NCBI GenBank assembly: GCA_021816865.1
Contig: JAKAWX010000002.1
Coordinates: forward strand, 200,110-264,109
Source of the DNA: Thermoplasmata archaeon
Lineage (GTDB): Archaea; Thermoplasmatota; Thermoplasmata; Lutacidiplasmatales; UBA184
DNA length: 64,000 nt
Direction of reading: 5' to 3'
The notes beneath the pieces are model-generated. The model was not told the origin of the DNA. It saw only the letters and a program-made list of their open reading frames with translations, and did no database searches. The position numbers and the translations under genes were made by a program. This document shows positions 1 through 9,180 of this stretch, one piece after another; within the stretch, counting starts at the first letter, position 1, and each line of letters opens with the position of its first letter.

Positions 1-28
1 CCCGCGCGTTCCTAGAGACGGCACTCCC

Positions 29-853
29 ATGGTGTCGTTCGCTGCCCTTCCGCCTCGGCGCCCGCCGCGTCTCTACCGCACGGCCCGCGCCCTCGCCCGG
101 CTGTCGGCCGTCGTGCTCGTGCTCCTGCTGGTCTTCCTCGGGACCGTGGCGTACTCCGCATCCGAGCTCGTGCGGCAGAGCCCTCAGACGGGAGGGTTCT
201 CCGCGGGGCTCGCGGCGAACGGCACCATGGCGGTCGCCGGCGCGGTCAGCGTGTCGAACCCGGGACTCTACCCGGTCGGAGGCTTCTCCCTGAGTCTCCG
301 AATCGCCAACGGCTCGGGGACCTATCTCGGGACGGTAACGACCGCATCGGTCGACCTCGTCCCGGGGGGAGTGACGACGGTGCCGGTCGCGCTCTACCTG
401 CCGATCACGTCGGGCGGCCCCGCCGAGTCGCTTCTGGTGAGCGATCAGTACCTGGTCGTCGAGGTCTGGGGGAACGCGACCTACGCGTACCTGTACCCGG
501 TCTCGGTGCATGCGGAAGAGAACCGCTCGTGGGGTGCCCCGTTCTCGAACCTGCGGGTCGGGGTCGGCCCTCCGACCGTGGTCAACGGCTCGGTGAGCGT
601 GCCGGTCACCCTCAGCTTCACCAACCATGCGTCGTTCGCCGAAGTCGGAACCCTGTCGCTCGTGGTGCGCGGCGCGGGAGGTGCGACCTGCGGGTCGGCC
701 TCGTTCCCGCTGGACGTCGTGCCCGGGGCGTACTTTTACGCCACTCAACCCGTCCTCTTGTCGAGCGGGTGCTCCGTGTCGGGGGGGACCGTGGACGCGA
801 CGTTCTCGGGACCGGCGGGCACGATCGTCCTACCGCCGCAGGCGATCCCATGA
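29..853 (+). CDS. Membrane-anchored extracytoplasmic protein, unknown function
   Basis: 274 residues. A basic N-terminus is followed by one strong hydrophobic segment (about residues 25-48), read as a signal anchor. The rest is rich in Ser, Thr, Gly, Val and Asn with several N-x-S/T sequons, and looks like two beta-sandwich repeats (about 60-150 and 170-270), each with a polar strand pattern and a V-N-G-S-V/G-A-V-S-V start. This resembles LEA14/WHy-like or Ig-like folds, but no family is certain. The stop overlaps the next start (ATGA), so the two are probably co-translated. The start is the first ATG in the frame; sequence upstream is cut off by the window edge. Confidence 0.75.
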   Translation: MVSFAALPPRRPPRLYRTARALARLSAVVLVLLLVFLGTVAYSASELVRQSPQTGGFSAGLAANGTMAVAGAVSVSNPGLYPVGGFSLSLRIANGSGTYLGTVTTASVDLVPGGVTTVPVALYLPITSGGPAESLLVSDQYLVVEVWGNATYAYLYPVSVHAEENRSWGAPFSNLRVGVGPPTVVNGSVSVPVTLSFTNHASFAEVGTLSLVVRGAGGATCGSASFPLDVVPGAYFYATQPVLLSSGCSVSGGTVDATFSGPAGTIVLPPQAIP

Positions 854-1341
854 GCGTCGCCGTTCCCGCGAAGTTCCTCTCGTCGTACCACCGGATCCCG
901 TCGCTCGGCTACCGCATCCTCGCCGGAACCGCCCGCCTCGTCCTTTTGCTGATCGCGCTGGTCGGAGTGCCCGCCGCGTCCCTCGCCTACCTCGACTCCC
1001 TCGGGATCTCGCTGCCGGTCCCGATCTCCACCGTGGTCGGCGCCGGGGTCGCGATCGCGGTGCTGTCGACCGCGCGCGCCATCGCCCGTCCCACCCGGGC
1101 GTACGGCCCCCTCTCGGTCGCTGCGTCCGCCGTGACGCTCGCCTACCTCCTCGCCCTCCGGCTCGCGTCGCCGTACCGCCTCGCCGCCCCGAGCCATTCG
1201 CTCGCGATCTCGGTCGGCTACGCGACCTTCCTCGACCTTGTCCTCCTCGTGCCCGCGCTCGCGCTCGTGTCGGGGATCGTCACGACGGTCGAGGACGTCC
1301 GCTCTCCGGGCGAGCGGCTCCCCTACGACTACCCGGCGTAG
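850..1341 (+). CDS. Four-helix integral membrane protein, unknown function
   Basis: 163 residues with four predicted membrane helices (about 27-50, 58-78, 88-110, 124-146) and a short acidic/Tyr-Pro C-terminal tail. The start ATG lies inside the stop of the preceding secreted-protein gene (ATGA), which argues for this start and for a two-gene operon. No catalytic motif is visible. It could be a membrane partner of the upstream anchored protein, but nothing in the sequence gives a substrate. Confidence 0.7.
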   Translation: MSVAVPAKFLSSYHRIPSLGYRILAGTARLVLLLIALVGVPAASLAYLDSLGISLPVPISTVVGAGVAIAVLSTARAIARPTRAYGPLSVAASAVTLAYLLALRLASPYRLAAPSHSLAISVGYATFLDLVLLVPALALVSGIVTTVEDVRSPGERLPYDYPA

Positions 1342-1358
1342 GAGCGAACGGGGGGCGA

Positions 1359-1829
1359 CTACGCGCCCGCGACCTTGACCTCAACCACGCGCACCGGAGT
1401 GCGGGGCCGGTCGTTCCCGTCGCGCGGGACCGTCGCGATCTTCTCCACCACATCCTGACCGCCGCGGACCTTGCCGAACACGGCGTGGTGGTTGTCGAGC
1501 CAGCTCGTCGCGGCGAGCGTGATGAAGAACTGGCTGCCGCCCGTGTTCGGGCCGGCGTTCGCCATCGAGACCACGCCGGGGCCGTCATGCCGCAGGGAGG
1601 GATGGAACTCGTCCGGGATCTCGTACCCCGGCCCTCCGGTCCCGTCGCCCTTGGGGCATCCGCCCTGGATCATGAATCCCGGGATCACGCGGTGGAACGT
1701 GAGGCCCGTGTAGAAGCCCTTCCGGACGAGGGTCAGGAAGTTCTCGACGGTCTTCGGGGCGCGGTCGCGAAACAGCTCGAGGCGGATGTCGCCGACGGTC
1801 GTCCTCAGGGTGACGGTGGGGTTCGCCAT
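1359..1829 (-). CDS. Peptidyl-prolyl cis-trans isomerase, cyclophilin type
   Basis: 156 residues, the size of a minimal single-domain cyclophilin. Hallmarks are the catalytic block [13 protein letters not shown] (about 45-57), the GSQFFIT block and the [11 protein letters not shown] substrate loop. No signal peptide is present, so it acts in the cytoplasm catalysing proline isomerisation during folding. It is convergent with the preceding membrane-protein gene. A TATA-like element lies about 26 nt upstream of the ATG, so the transcript is probably leaderless. Confidence 0.95.
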   Translation of the reverse strand: MANPTVTLRTTVGDIRLELFRDRAPKTVENFLTLVRKGFYTGLTFHRVIPGFMIQGGCPKGDGTGGPGYEIPDEFHPSLRHDGPGVVSMANAGPNTGGSQFFITLAATSWLDNHHAVFGKVRGGQDVVEKIATVPRDGNDRPRTPVRVVEVKVAGA

Positions 1830-1851
1830 GGAAAAGCGACCGGGCGACGGA

Positions 1852-1859
1852 CTAAAAGC
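1852..1859 (-). promoter_or_regulatory. TATA-like box of the cyclophilin gene
   Basis: GCTTTTAG on the minus strand, centred about 26 nt before the ATG at 1829. This is the spacing expected for a leaderless archaeal transcript. Confidence 0.5.
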
Positions 1860-1945
1860 GGCTCGGGGCCGCGCGACCCACCCTTTATGAAGGAGCGGGA
1901 GGCTATTTACACCAGGATCGGCGGCCGGGCCGCCGGACTTCGTCG

Positions 1946-2461
1946 ATGAACCGGTCGATCGCGCTCGTGGGCGTGGCCCTCATCCTCGTGGGTCTCGCCC
2001 TGATCTCCTCGCCGATCGTCCTCTTTGGTCACGAAACCTTCGACCTCGAACAAGGGGCTGGCATCCTCTTGGTACCGGTGAGCCTGCTGGTCGTGCTGAT
2101 CGGGGGCGTCCAGCCGAACCCCGAGCGAACGACGGTCGGCGGGACGTTCGGCAACCCCGAGGTCCAGGTGCGCCGGCCCCTCTCCCCGAAGCCGATCGAG
2201 GCGGCCCGGGGGCTGGGCTACAGTCTTCGCGAGCCGGTCTCGTGCCGCCACTGCCGCACGATGATCGCGTTCGACCTCGCGCTCTGTCCGCGGTGCGCGC
2301 GCCCGCGCGAATGTCGGAGCTGCGCCCGCACCCTCGGAATGGCGAGCGACCGAACGGACTGCCCGGGGTGCCACCGGATCGAGGCGTTCTGCAACTGTCC
2401 GCGACTCGCCCGCCCCGCCGGGGCCGGTCCGGTTCCCTACGCCCAGCCCCGCAGGGGGTGA
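1946..2461 (+). CDS. Membrane protein with C-terminal zinc ribbons
   Basis: 171 residues. Two hydrophobic helices (about 4-25 and 38-55) are followed by a linker and a cysteine-rich C-terminal half with CxxC pairs (CRHC, CPRC, CRSC, CPGC and a final C-N-C). This matches a double zinc-ribbon arrangement facing the cytoplasm. Such ribbons usually bind zinc structurally and may contact protein or nucleic acid; no enzyme motif is seen. A TATA-like CTATTTAC lies near 1903, about 40 nt upstream. The stop overlaps the open frame of the RNase HI remnant. Confidence 0.75.
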   Translation: MNRSIALVGVALILVGLALISSPIVLFGHETFDLEQGAGILLVPVSLLVVLIGGVQPNPERTTVGGTFGNPEVQVRRPLSPKPIEAARGLGYSLREPVSCRHCRTMIAFDLALCPRCARPRECRSCARTLGMASDRTDCPGCHRIEAFCNCPRLARPAGAGPVPYAQPRRG

Positions 2462-3019
2462 CCCGATCCCCGACGACCCCCAGATCCCGCGCGGCGTCGT
2501 CCCGTTCGACCCGCGGAACGTCGAGGTCCACTTTGACGGGGCGTGCGACCCACCGAAGGGCGGCGGTGTCGCGACCTGGGGGTACACGGTCGAGGGAGGG
2601 GGGTTCCGCCACGAGGAGTGCGGGCTCGCGGTACGGCCGTACTCCCCGCACTCGACGAACAACGTGGCCGAGTACGTCGCCGCGATCCGGGCGCTCGAGT
2701 GGCTCGCGGAGCACGGCTACCGCGGGGCGGTGCGCGCGTACGGCGACAGCCAGCTCGTCGTCCGCCAGATGGACGGCTCGTACCGGGTCCGCGCGGAGCA
2801 CCTGCGGGCGTACCACGACCGCCTGCTCCAACTCACGAGATCGTTCGCGTCGGTCGATCGGTCGAGTTCGAGTGGGTCCCCCGCGAGCGGAACGAACGGG
2901 CCGACGAGCTCTCCAAACGGGCGCTTGACGAGGCCAGCGCGGACACGAAGCGATACCGGCCGAAGGCACCGGTCGAAGTGGCGGCGGAAGACGAGCCGCC
3001 TGGGCCGGACGGCGCCTAG
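2460..3019 (+). pseudogene. rnhA: Ribonuclease HI, frameshifted
   Basis: RNase HI cleaves the RNA strand of RNA-DNA hybrids. The first part (one frame, about 2460-2850) carries the catalytic motif V-H-F-D-G-A-C-D, the S-T-N-N-V-A-E-Y block and G-D-S-Q-L-V, supplying the DEDD carboxylates. The C-terminal part (F-E-W-V-P-R-E-R-N-E-R-A-D-E-L-S) is in another frame, from about 2829-2866 onward, so one base appears to be missing. The N-terminal frame also has no ATG/GTG/TTG before the first motif. A GTG at 2458 would be in frame if one C were added in the CCC run just after it. The text is otherwise well conserved, so two single-base sequencing or assembly deletions are as likely as real decay. 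Confidence 0.8.
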
Positions 3020-3279
3020 CCGTTCCAGCGGACCGTGTAGACGAGCGTTCGGCCCTCGATCGCCGCCCGGGCGCGAGCGGAGTCGACGTACGTCGCGAAC
3101 GCGGCGGCCGCTTCGAGCGAGAGCTTCGGTCGCGTCCCGTAGCCCCGGGGGCTGCCCTGGCCGAGGATGACGGGCGGAGGGGCGGGCCCGGCGGGGACGA
3201 CCGGAGGCTTGCGACCTTCGATCGTCACGACCCCTCGGTACCGGTCGCGGAACGTTCGGGGAGCCGGGCGTCTCGGCAC
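3016..3279 (-). CDS. Small hypothetical protein
   Basis: 87 residues, unrecognised. It has a basic, proline-rich first half (R-G-V-V-T-I-E-G-R-K, then A-G-P-A-P-P-P) and an alanine-rich helical segment (about 55-72) ending in T-V-R-W-N-G. Its stop overlaps the RNase HI stop tail-to-tail. A TATA-like TTTATGTAT on the minus strand near 3407-3415 could drive it, with a leader of about 100 nt. Support is limited to frame openness and context. Confidence 0.4.
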   Translation of the reverse strand: MPRRPAPRTFRDRYRGVVTIEGRKPPVVPAGPAPPPVILGQGSPRGYGTRPKLSLEAAAAFATYVDSARARAAIEGRTLVYTVRWNG

Positions 3280-3525
3280 GGAAGGGCCGCGAGCGGGCAG
3301 TAGGCTTCGCCGAACCCCATCGCCCCCAAGGGCAGCGCCGCGAGGATTCCCAGCCCTTCCTGTCTGTCCGACACGGTCTTCGGGCGCGTGTCAGACGCAC
3401 GTCATACATAAACCCCGAAGCTCGACACGAAGCAGAGGGGTTCTCCAAGGCTCTCTCGTCAGGGATCGAGGGCCGACGGACGGCGGACACGCGGTCCCGG
3501 CCGGCTCGAAGGTTCAGCCCGTCGA

Positions 3526-3533
3526 GTAAAAAG
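3526..3533 (+). promoter_or_regulatory. TATA-like box of the M2 peptidase gene
   Basis: GTAAAAAG centred about 27 nt before the ATG at 3557, implying a leaderless mRNA. Confidence 0.5.
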
Positions 3534-3556
3534 GGCGGGCCGGTCTGTCGGCGTCG

Positions 3557-5293
3557 ATGGCGCAGCCGGCCGGTTCCGAGATCGAGCGACTCCTCGAGCG
3601 CGCCGAAAGCCGGTTGCTGGAGATGTCGATCGACGCCCAGCGGGCCGACTGGCTCTACTCGACCTACATCACCCCCGACAGCGAGGCACTCTCCGCGCGC
3701 GCGTACGCTCGGGTCATCGCGGCCACCGTCGACCTCGCCAAGGAGACGACCCGCCTCCCGCCCGCCGACGCCTCGTCCCCCAGCGCTCGGAAGGTCAAGC
3801 TGCTACGCCTGATGCTGCCGCTGGTCGCCCCGTCCGACGCGGCCGACTCGGAGGAACTCACCCGACTCGTCGCGGCGATGCAGGGGAGGTACGCGAAGGG
3901 TCGCCACGTGCCGAAGGGCGCGACCGACGCGGTCGACCTCCAGGGCCTCTCGCACATCCTTCTCGAGAGCCGCGACCCCGACGTGCTCGAGGACGCGTGG
4001 ACGGGCTGGCACCGGGTCGGTCGCGCGATGCGCCCGGAGTTCGTACGGTACGTCGACCTCGCGAACCGGGGGGCGCGGGAGCTCGGGTTCGAGGACACGG
4101 GCGCGATGTGGCGGTCGAAGTACGACATGGAACCGGCCGCGTTCTCCCGGGAGGTCGATCGCCTCTGGGAGGAGGTCCGCCCGCTCTACGTGGCCCTGCA
4201 CGCTTACGTGCGGCGGCGGCTGCGCACCGTCTTCGGCCCGGATCGCGTGCCCGAACGTGGCCCGATCCCCGCCCACCTTCTCGGCAACATGTGGGCGCAG
4301 TCGTGGGAGGGGATCTATCCCCTTCTCGCGCCGACGGAGACGCGGCCGGGGATCGACCTCACGAAGATCCTCCTCGAGCGGAAGACCACCCCCACGGAGA
4401 TGGTCCGCCACGCCGAGCGATTCTTCGTTTCGCTCGGTTTCGACCCGCTACCGGCGTCGTTCTGGGAGCGGTCGATGTTCGTCCGGCCGCGCGACCGCGA
4501 GGTCGTCTGCCACGCGAGCGCGTGGGACGTCGACTTCGTGGACGACCTGCGCATCAAGATGTGCATCGAGGTCACCGGCGAGGACTTCCGCACGATCCAC
4601 CACGAGCTCGGGCACAACTACTACCAGCGGGCTTACGCGCGCCAGCCGTTCCTCTTCCGCGACAGCGCCCACGACGGCTTCCACGAGGCGGTCGGCGATA
4701 CGATCTCGCTGTCGGTGACTCCGGAGTACCTCGCGCGGATCGGGCTCGTGGACGAGACCTCTCCGCCGGACGACGACATCGCGCTTCTCCTCCACCGCGC
4801 GCTCGAAAAGGTCGCCTTCCTTCCCTTCGGCCTGAGCGTCGACGCGTGGCGGTGGGACGTCTTCTCCGGGGCGGTCCCTCCCGAGCAGTACAACCGGGCC
4901 TGGTGGGAGACCCGACGGCGCTACCAGGGGGTCGCGCCGCCGCACGAGCGGACCGAGGCCGAGTTCGACCCGGGTGCCAAGTACCACGTACCCGCAAACG
5001 TCCCGTACATGCGCTACTTCCTCGCGCACATCCTCCAGTTCCAGTTCCACCGGGCGCTCGCGCGGGAGATGGGCGCCACCGGTCCGCTGCATCGGACCTC
5101 GATCTACGGCTCGCTCGCCGCCGGACGACGACTGCGAGCGATGCTCGAGATGGGCCAGAGCGAGGAATGGCCGACCGCCCTTGAGGCGATCGCGGGCGAA
5201 CGGACGATGAGCGCGCGGGGCCTTCTCGAGTACTTCGCCCCGCTCCGGCGCTGGCTGGACGAACAGAACCGCGATGGCCCCACGGGCTGGTGA
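3557..5293 (+). CDS. M2-family metallopeptidase (peptidyl-dipeptidase A / ACE-like)
   Basis: 578 residues, similar to one catalytic domain of angiotensin-converting enzyme. The zinc site is H-H-E-L-G-H (H349, E350, H353), with the third ligand in G-F-H-E-A-V-G-D (E377), both spaced as in family M2. These enzymes remove C-terminal dipeptides from oligopeptides. No signal peptide is seen, unlike bacterial Dcp/ACE homologues that are exported, so a cytoplasmic role in peptide turnover is likely. The ATG was chosen because a TATA-like element is 27 nt upstream. The 3' end overlaps the AlkD-like gene by 20 nt, suggesting co-transcription. Confidence 0.92.
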   Translation: MAQPAGSEIERLLERAESRLLEMSIDAQRADWLYSTYITPDSEALSARAYARVIAATVDLAKETTRLPPADASSPSARKVKLLRLMLPLVAPSDAADSEELTRLVAAMQGRYAKGRHVPKGATDAVDLQGLSHILLESRDPDVLEDAWTGWHRVGRAMRPEFVRYVDLANRGARELGFEDTGAMWRSKYDMEPAAFSREVDRLWEEVRPLYVALHAYVRRRLRTVFGPDRVPERGPIPAHLLGNMWAQSWEGIYPLLAPTETRPGIDLTKILLERKTTPTEMVRHAERFFVSLGFDPLPASFWERSMFVRPRDREVVCHASAWDVDFVDDLRIKMCIEVTGEDFRTIHHELGHNYYQRAYARQPFLFRDSAHDGFHEAVGDTISLSVTPEYLARIGLVDETSPPDDDIALLLHRALEKVAFLPFGLSVDAWRWDVFSGAVPPEQYNRAWWETRRRYQGVAPPHERTEAEFDPGAKYHVPANVPYMRYFLAHILQFQFHRALAREMGATGPLHRTSIYGSLAAGRRLRAMLEMGQSEEWPTALEAIAGERTMSARGLLEYFAPLRRWLDEQNRDGPTGW

Positions 5294-6080
5294 GCGTCGG
5301 GGCCGGTCGGCCCCTTCGTCGGGACGCGCCGCCGCCCGCCGCCTCGCCGCGGAGCTCGCCCGGTCGCTCGCGCGGGCGCCGAGGCGCCCCGCGCACCCGG
5401 CACTGCGCGCGTACCTCGGCTCACCCCTCCCCGTCCGGGGCGTCCGGGCCGCCGAGATACGACGGATCGCCCGAGAGTTCTGGCGCCGCGCGGGTCCGCC
5501 GAACCGCGGGACGTTGCGGTCCGTTCTCCGGGCGCTCTGGGCCGGCCGCTGGTTCGAGGAACGGGTCCTCGCGATCGAGATCCTCGCCCGGGCCGGGGTC
5601 GACCGCGGCGATCGCACGACGTGGCGGCTCGCCGACCGGTTCGTCGACACCGCGACCGGCTGGGCCCTCTCCGACAGCTTGGCCGCGGGACCGATCTCGC
5701 GCGGGCTCGCGGCCGACCCTCGTCGCTTCCGCGAGATCCTCGGCTGGACCGGGTCGCCGAATCTTTGGCGACGGCGGGCGTCGGCCTACGCGATGAACGT
5801 GCTCGTCCGTTCCGGAGAGCTCGACCGGCCGTTCCTCCTGCTCGACCGCCTCGCCCGGGACCCCGAGCGGTGGGTCCAGCGGGCCGTGGGGACGTGGCTC
5901 CGGGAGTGCGGGAAGGTCGACCGACCTCGAACGGCGCGTTTCCTCTTCGCGCACGTTCGGGAGCTCGCGCCGGTGGCGCTCACCGTCGCGACCGAGCGAT
6001 CGTCGCCCCGACTGCGGAGCGCGCTGCGCAGCGCGCACGCGCGACCTCGGGCGTCGGGTCCCCGGCGGCGAGAGTATTAG
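5274..6080 (+). CDS. AlkD-like DNA alkylation repair protein (HEAT repeats)
   Basis: 268 residues, helical throughout. Alternating W/R/L-rich helices fit the AlkD-type HEAT-like superhelix, a family that excises alkylated bases without flipping. Typical blocks are R-G-V-R-A-A-E-I-R-R-I-A-R-E-F-W (about 60), L-W-A-G-R-W-F-E-E-R, and W-V-Q-R-A-V-G-T-W-L near the C-terminus. The Arg-rich N-terminal 30 residues are outside the fold, so the true start could be later. It overlaps the peptidase gene by 20 nt. Base-excision activity is inferred from the family, not shown. Confidence 0.75.
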   Translation: MAPRAGERRGRSAPSSGRAAARRLAAELARSLARAPRRPAHPALRAYLGSPLPVRGVRAAEIRRIAREFWRRAGPPNRGTLRSVLRALWAGRWFEERVLAIEILARAGVDRGDRTTWRLADRFVDTATGWALSDSLAAGPISRGLAADPRRFREILGWTGSPNLWRRRASAYAMNVLVRSGELDRPFLLLDRLARDPERWVQRAVGTWLRECGKVDRPRTARFLFAHVRELAPVALTVATERSSPRLRSALRSAHARPRASGPRRREY

Positions 6081-6106
6081 CCCCGGAGCGCGCTCGGGAC
6101 CCCCGC

Positions 6107-6586
6107 ATGCTGCTCCGTCCGGGCGAGCATATCGTGCGCAGCGCGTACGCGGTCCTCGACCGCAGTGGCCCCGCCTTCCCGGAACGCCGCCCGGGCGTAC
6201 TCTACCTCACGAACCGCCGCCTCGTGTTCGAGGCCCGCATCTCGCGCGGGCTCGTCCGGGACCTTGTCTCGGATCGCGAGACCGAGATCGTGCTCGACGC
6301 CCCGCTCGAGGAGCTCCGCCACCTCTCGATCCGCCCGGGACGGATCCGAGGTCCCCGCCTCGTTATCGACCTCGCGCGCGGGCGGCCGGTGTTCGACCTC
6401 CTCGAACCCGCGGAGTGGGCGGGCTCGATCGCGGAAGCGCGGCGCGTCGGGCCGGTGCGTCCGGGTCCCGACGCGTCGGGCTCCGGTCCCGGCGAGCGCC
6501 CGGTCGTCAAGGTACGCTGTCGCTACTGCGGCAACCTCGGCCACGAGTCGGAGCGCCGATGCCTGTTCTGCGGCGCGCCCCTGTAG
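6107..6586 (+). CDS. PH/GRAM-like domain protein with C-terminal zinc ribbon
   Basis: 159 residues. The N-terminal ~110 residues have the bacterial PH/GRAM-like pattern, including the strand V-L-Y-L-T-N-R-R-L-V-F-E-A. The C-terminus is a short zinc ribbon (C-R-Y-C and C-L-F-C, about 20 residues apart). A disordered Gly/Pro/Ser linker separates them. Proteins of this build are usually small cytoplasmic adaptors of unknown function. The ATG at 6107 was chosen because a TATA-like GAGTATTA lies about 35 nt upstream and the fold starts right after it. Confidence 0.65.
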   Translation: MLLRPGEHIVRSAYAVLDRSGPAFPERRPGVLYLTNRRLVFEARISRGLVRDLVSDRETEIVLDAPLEELRHLSIRPGRIRGPRLVIDLARGRPVFDLLEPAEWAGSIAEARRVGPVRPGPDASGSGPGERPVVKVRCRYCGNLGHESERRCLFCGAPL

Positions 6587-6598
6587 CCTTCCCTCCGT

Positions 6599-8197
6599 TC
6601 AGAAGGGGAGCTCGCGGAACAGCCTCGCGAATCCCGTCCTCACCCAGTGGGCGGCCGTGACGCTCGAGACGACCGCGGTCGAGAGCGCGACGCCGATCCG
6701 GATCGCGGGGTCGACGTTCGGCTGGGCGATGACGAGGGCGCCGGGGAGGACGATCGCGAACAGAAGGACCATGCCGGACCCCATCGCCGCGAGCATGGCG
6801 GCCGGTCGGAGGTACTGGGGTCGAGGACGCTCCTGGAAGTCCGAGAACCTTGCGGCGAAGACGAGCCCCCAGAGCGCGAGCGAGACGGTGGCCCCCTCCG
6901 CCAGGAGGACCGTCCCGCCGACCGCGACCGGCGGCAGGTGGACGACGAGCCCGACCAGCACGGAGACCCCGGCCGCGACAAGGAGGGCCGGCAGGAGGAC
7001 CGCGACGACCTTCGCCCGAACGATGTTCCTTGGGGCGAGCGGCAGCGCGTAGAGGAACTGGAGGGACCGTCGTTCCTGCCCGACCGAGGTGGCGGAGACG
7101 AGGAGCGCGAAGAACCCGGCGACCCAGCCGACCCACACGACCGAGCCCTCCGTCCCCAAGAACGGCCCCTCGACGAAGACGAGGACGATCAGCACGATCG
7201 GCAGCACCAGCATGGGGAGCATCTCGCGCCGGCGCGTGAGCCCGCGTAGGTCCTTGGCGACCAGCGCGGCCTCGTTGGGCGCCAGGCCGAGGGCGGCGAG
7301 GCCGCGGTGGCCCGAAGGTGACTGGCGAGGCTCGAAGCGGACCTCGACCGCGGACGGCACCCAGAAACGGACCCGGAGCCGGGCGGCGGCGTAGAGGAGG
7401 ACCGCCACGAAGAGGAGCTGCCCGATCGCGTAGGCGAGGGCCGAGAACGCCGCGCCCTGGGTCCAGAGGAGGAGCGCCTCGGTCGACCACAGGAACGGGA
7501 TGAGCGCGCTCGCGTAGGCGACGGACGAGAGCGCGCGGAGGCTCCCGAACAGGAAGATCGGGTTCACGAGGAGCTGGATCGTGAGGATGACGACGGCCAG
7601 CACGAGGGCCCGCAGGACGAGCGTCAGGTGGCCCCCGCGGCCGAGCCGGACCGACCCCGCTCGCTGACTGACCGAACGGACCATCTCGACCAGCACCGCC
7701 CCTTCGAAGAGCGCGAGGACGCTCAGGGCCGCCGTCAGCGCGAACGTGGAGATCGTTCCCGCCGTGAGGGCGATCGAGAGGAGCCCCCCCAGGATGACCG
7801 CGACCCCGAACGAGTAGGTGTACGCGATCGCGCTCGCCGAGGCCGCGACGTACTCGGCGGCGGTGAGCGGAAGCCAGTTTGCCGCGTCGCTCCCCGAGAA
7901 TTTCGCGGTCGCGGTCAGCTCGAACATCACGCCGGCCACCAGCACCACGGAGGCGGAGAGCAGCGGAAAGTAGGGGACGATCTGGTCCGCGACCGCGGCC
8001 AGTGGCGCGGCGGGCGGCCTCGCGGAGATGATGACGAACTCGGCGAGCGAGAAGGTGACGAGGAACGCCATCACGTCCACGACCGCCAGGAGGACCGGCC
8101 GTCCGAGGAAGCTCGTGGGGTCGGAGGTGCTGCGGCCGCTGCGCAGTTGCGAAACGACCAGGATCTCGGAGAGCCGACGGACCCGGTGCAGATCCAT
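6599..8197 (-). CDS. ABC transporter permease
   Basis: 532 residues with about twelve hydrophobic segments across the length, two blocks of six separated by a hydrophilic loop near 290-310. This is the size and pattern of large ABC-2-type exporter permeases. It begins 5 nt after the stop of the ATP-binding protein gene, so the two form an operon and presumably one export complex in the cytoplasmic membrane. No substrate can be read from the sequence. Two weak internal repeats suggest a fused pair of six-helix halves. Confidence 0.85.
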   Translation of the reverse strand: MDLHRVRRLSEILVVSQLRSGRSTSDPTSFLGRPVLLAVVDVMAFLVTFSLAEFVIISARPPAAPLAAVADQIVPYFPLLSASVVLVAGVMFELTATAKFSGSDAANWLPLTAAEYVAASASAIAYTYSFGVAVILGGLLSIALTAGTISTFALTAALSVLALFEGAVLVEMVRSVSQRAGSVRLGRGGHLTLVLRALVLAVVILTIQLLVNPIFLFGSLRALSSVAYASALIPFLWSTEALLLWTQGAAFSALAYAIGQLLFVAVLLYAAARLRVRFWVPSAVEVRFEPRQSPSGHRGLAALGLAPNEAALVAKDLRGLTRRREMLPMLVLPIVLIVLVFVEGPFLGTEGSVVWVGWVAGFFALLVSATSVGQERRSLQFLYALPLAPRNIVRAKVVAVLLPALLVAAGVSVLVGLVVHLPPVAVGGTVLLAEGATVSLALWGLVFAARFSDFQERPRPQYLRPAAMLAAMGSGMVLLFAIVLPGALVIAQPNVDPAIRIGVALSTAVVSSVTAAHWVRTGFARLFRELPF

Positions 8198-8202
8198 GGG
8201 GC

Positions 8203-9027
8203 CTACCGGACGAGCCCCTTCACGACGTCCGTGAGGTCGTCGGTCCCCGTGAGCGCGAGGAAGACGTCTTCGAGTCCCGATCCCGGGAGGCCCGCGCGTT
8301 CCCGCAGCGTGCCGACGGTGCCGCTCGCGAGCACCGCGCCGCGGTGGAGGATCACGACGCGGTCGCAGATCGCCTCGGCGATCTCGAGCACGTGGGTGCT
8401 GAACAGGACACCGACCCCCTCGGCGGCCGCGAGGTTCGCCAGCACGTCCTTCGTGACGCGGGCGGAGCGGGGATCGAGGCCGTTCAGCGGCTCGTCGAGC
8501 ACGAGCAGGCGGGGGTGGTGGGCGAGCGCGGCGATGAGAGCGATCTTCTGTTTCATCCCCTGGGAATAGCCGCTGATGAGGCTGTTCTCGTGGCCGGCGA
8601 GCTCGAGCCCGACGAGGAACTGAGGAATGCGTTCCTGGCGGACCGCGAGAGAAAGACCGTACATGTCGGCGACGAAATCGAGGTACTCCGCGCCGGTCAG
8701 GAACTCGTACAGGGCCGGGGACTCCGGCACGTAGCCGATGTCGCGCTTCGTCGCGACGGGATCCTCCCGGACCTCCTTTCCGAAGAGGCGGATCTCGCCC
8801 GCCTCCGGCCGGATCAGCCCGAGGACCGCTTTCATGGCGGTCGATTTCCCGGCCCCGTTGGGGCCGAGGAGTCCGACGATCTGGCCCGCAGGCACGTCGA
8901 AGCTCACGTCCACGAGCGCGCGCACGGGGCCGTAGGACTTCGATACGTGGCGGACCTCGAGCGCCAGAGCTCGCGGCGTCGACGGAAGGGCCCCGGCTTC
9001 GCGGTCGGACGCATAGAGAGCGGACAT
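8203..9027 (-). CDS. ABC transporter ATP-binding protein
   Basis: 274 residues. Walker A is G-P-N-G-A-G-K-S-T, the signature motif is Y-S-Q-G-M-K-Q-K (the variant common in ABC-2 exporters), and Walker B is L-L-V-L-D-E-P with a following D-loop N-G-L-D-P and H-loop S-T-H. It powers the permease encoded immediately downstream. A C-terminal extension after about 230 (V-F-L-A-L-T-G) is typical of exporters of the CcmA/NatA type. It is divergent from the MocA-XdhC fusion gene. Confidence 0.93.
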   Translation of the reverse strand: MSALYASDREAGALPSTPRALALEVRHVSKSYGPVRALVDVSFDVPAGQIVGLLGPNGAGKSTAMKAVLGLIRPEAGEIRLFGKEVREDPVATKRDIGYVPESPALYEFLTGAEYLDFVADMYGLSLAVRQERIPQFLVGLELAGHENSLISGYSQGMKQKIALIAALAHHPRLLVLDEPLNGLDPRSARVTKDVLANLAAAEGVGVLFSTHVLEIAEAICDRVVILHRGAVLASGTVGTLRERAGLPGSGLEDVFLALTGTDDLTDVVKGLVR

Positions 9028-9180
9028 CGAGCGCCCGAGGCTACTCCCCGCTCGCCTTTAGCTCGCCCCGCGGCCCGCGTCGAACCCCGGCCCGGTCGGC
9101 CCGCGAGGGATTAAGAGCGGGCAGCCCCCTACGCGGCCCGGGGGCGCTGGTCCGCGCGGCAGCGCGGACGCCCGACTCCG

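Noticed and set aside
2829..2866. Programmed frameshift in RNase HI
   Set aside because: No slippery heptamer or stem-loop is apparent, and the start codon is also missing; sequencing error or decay is simpler.
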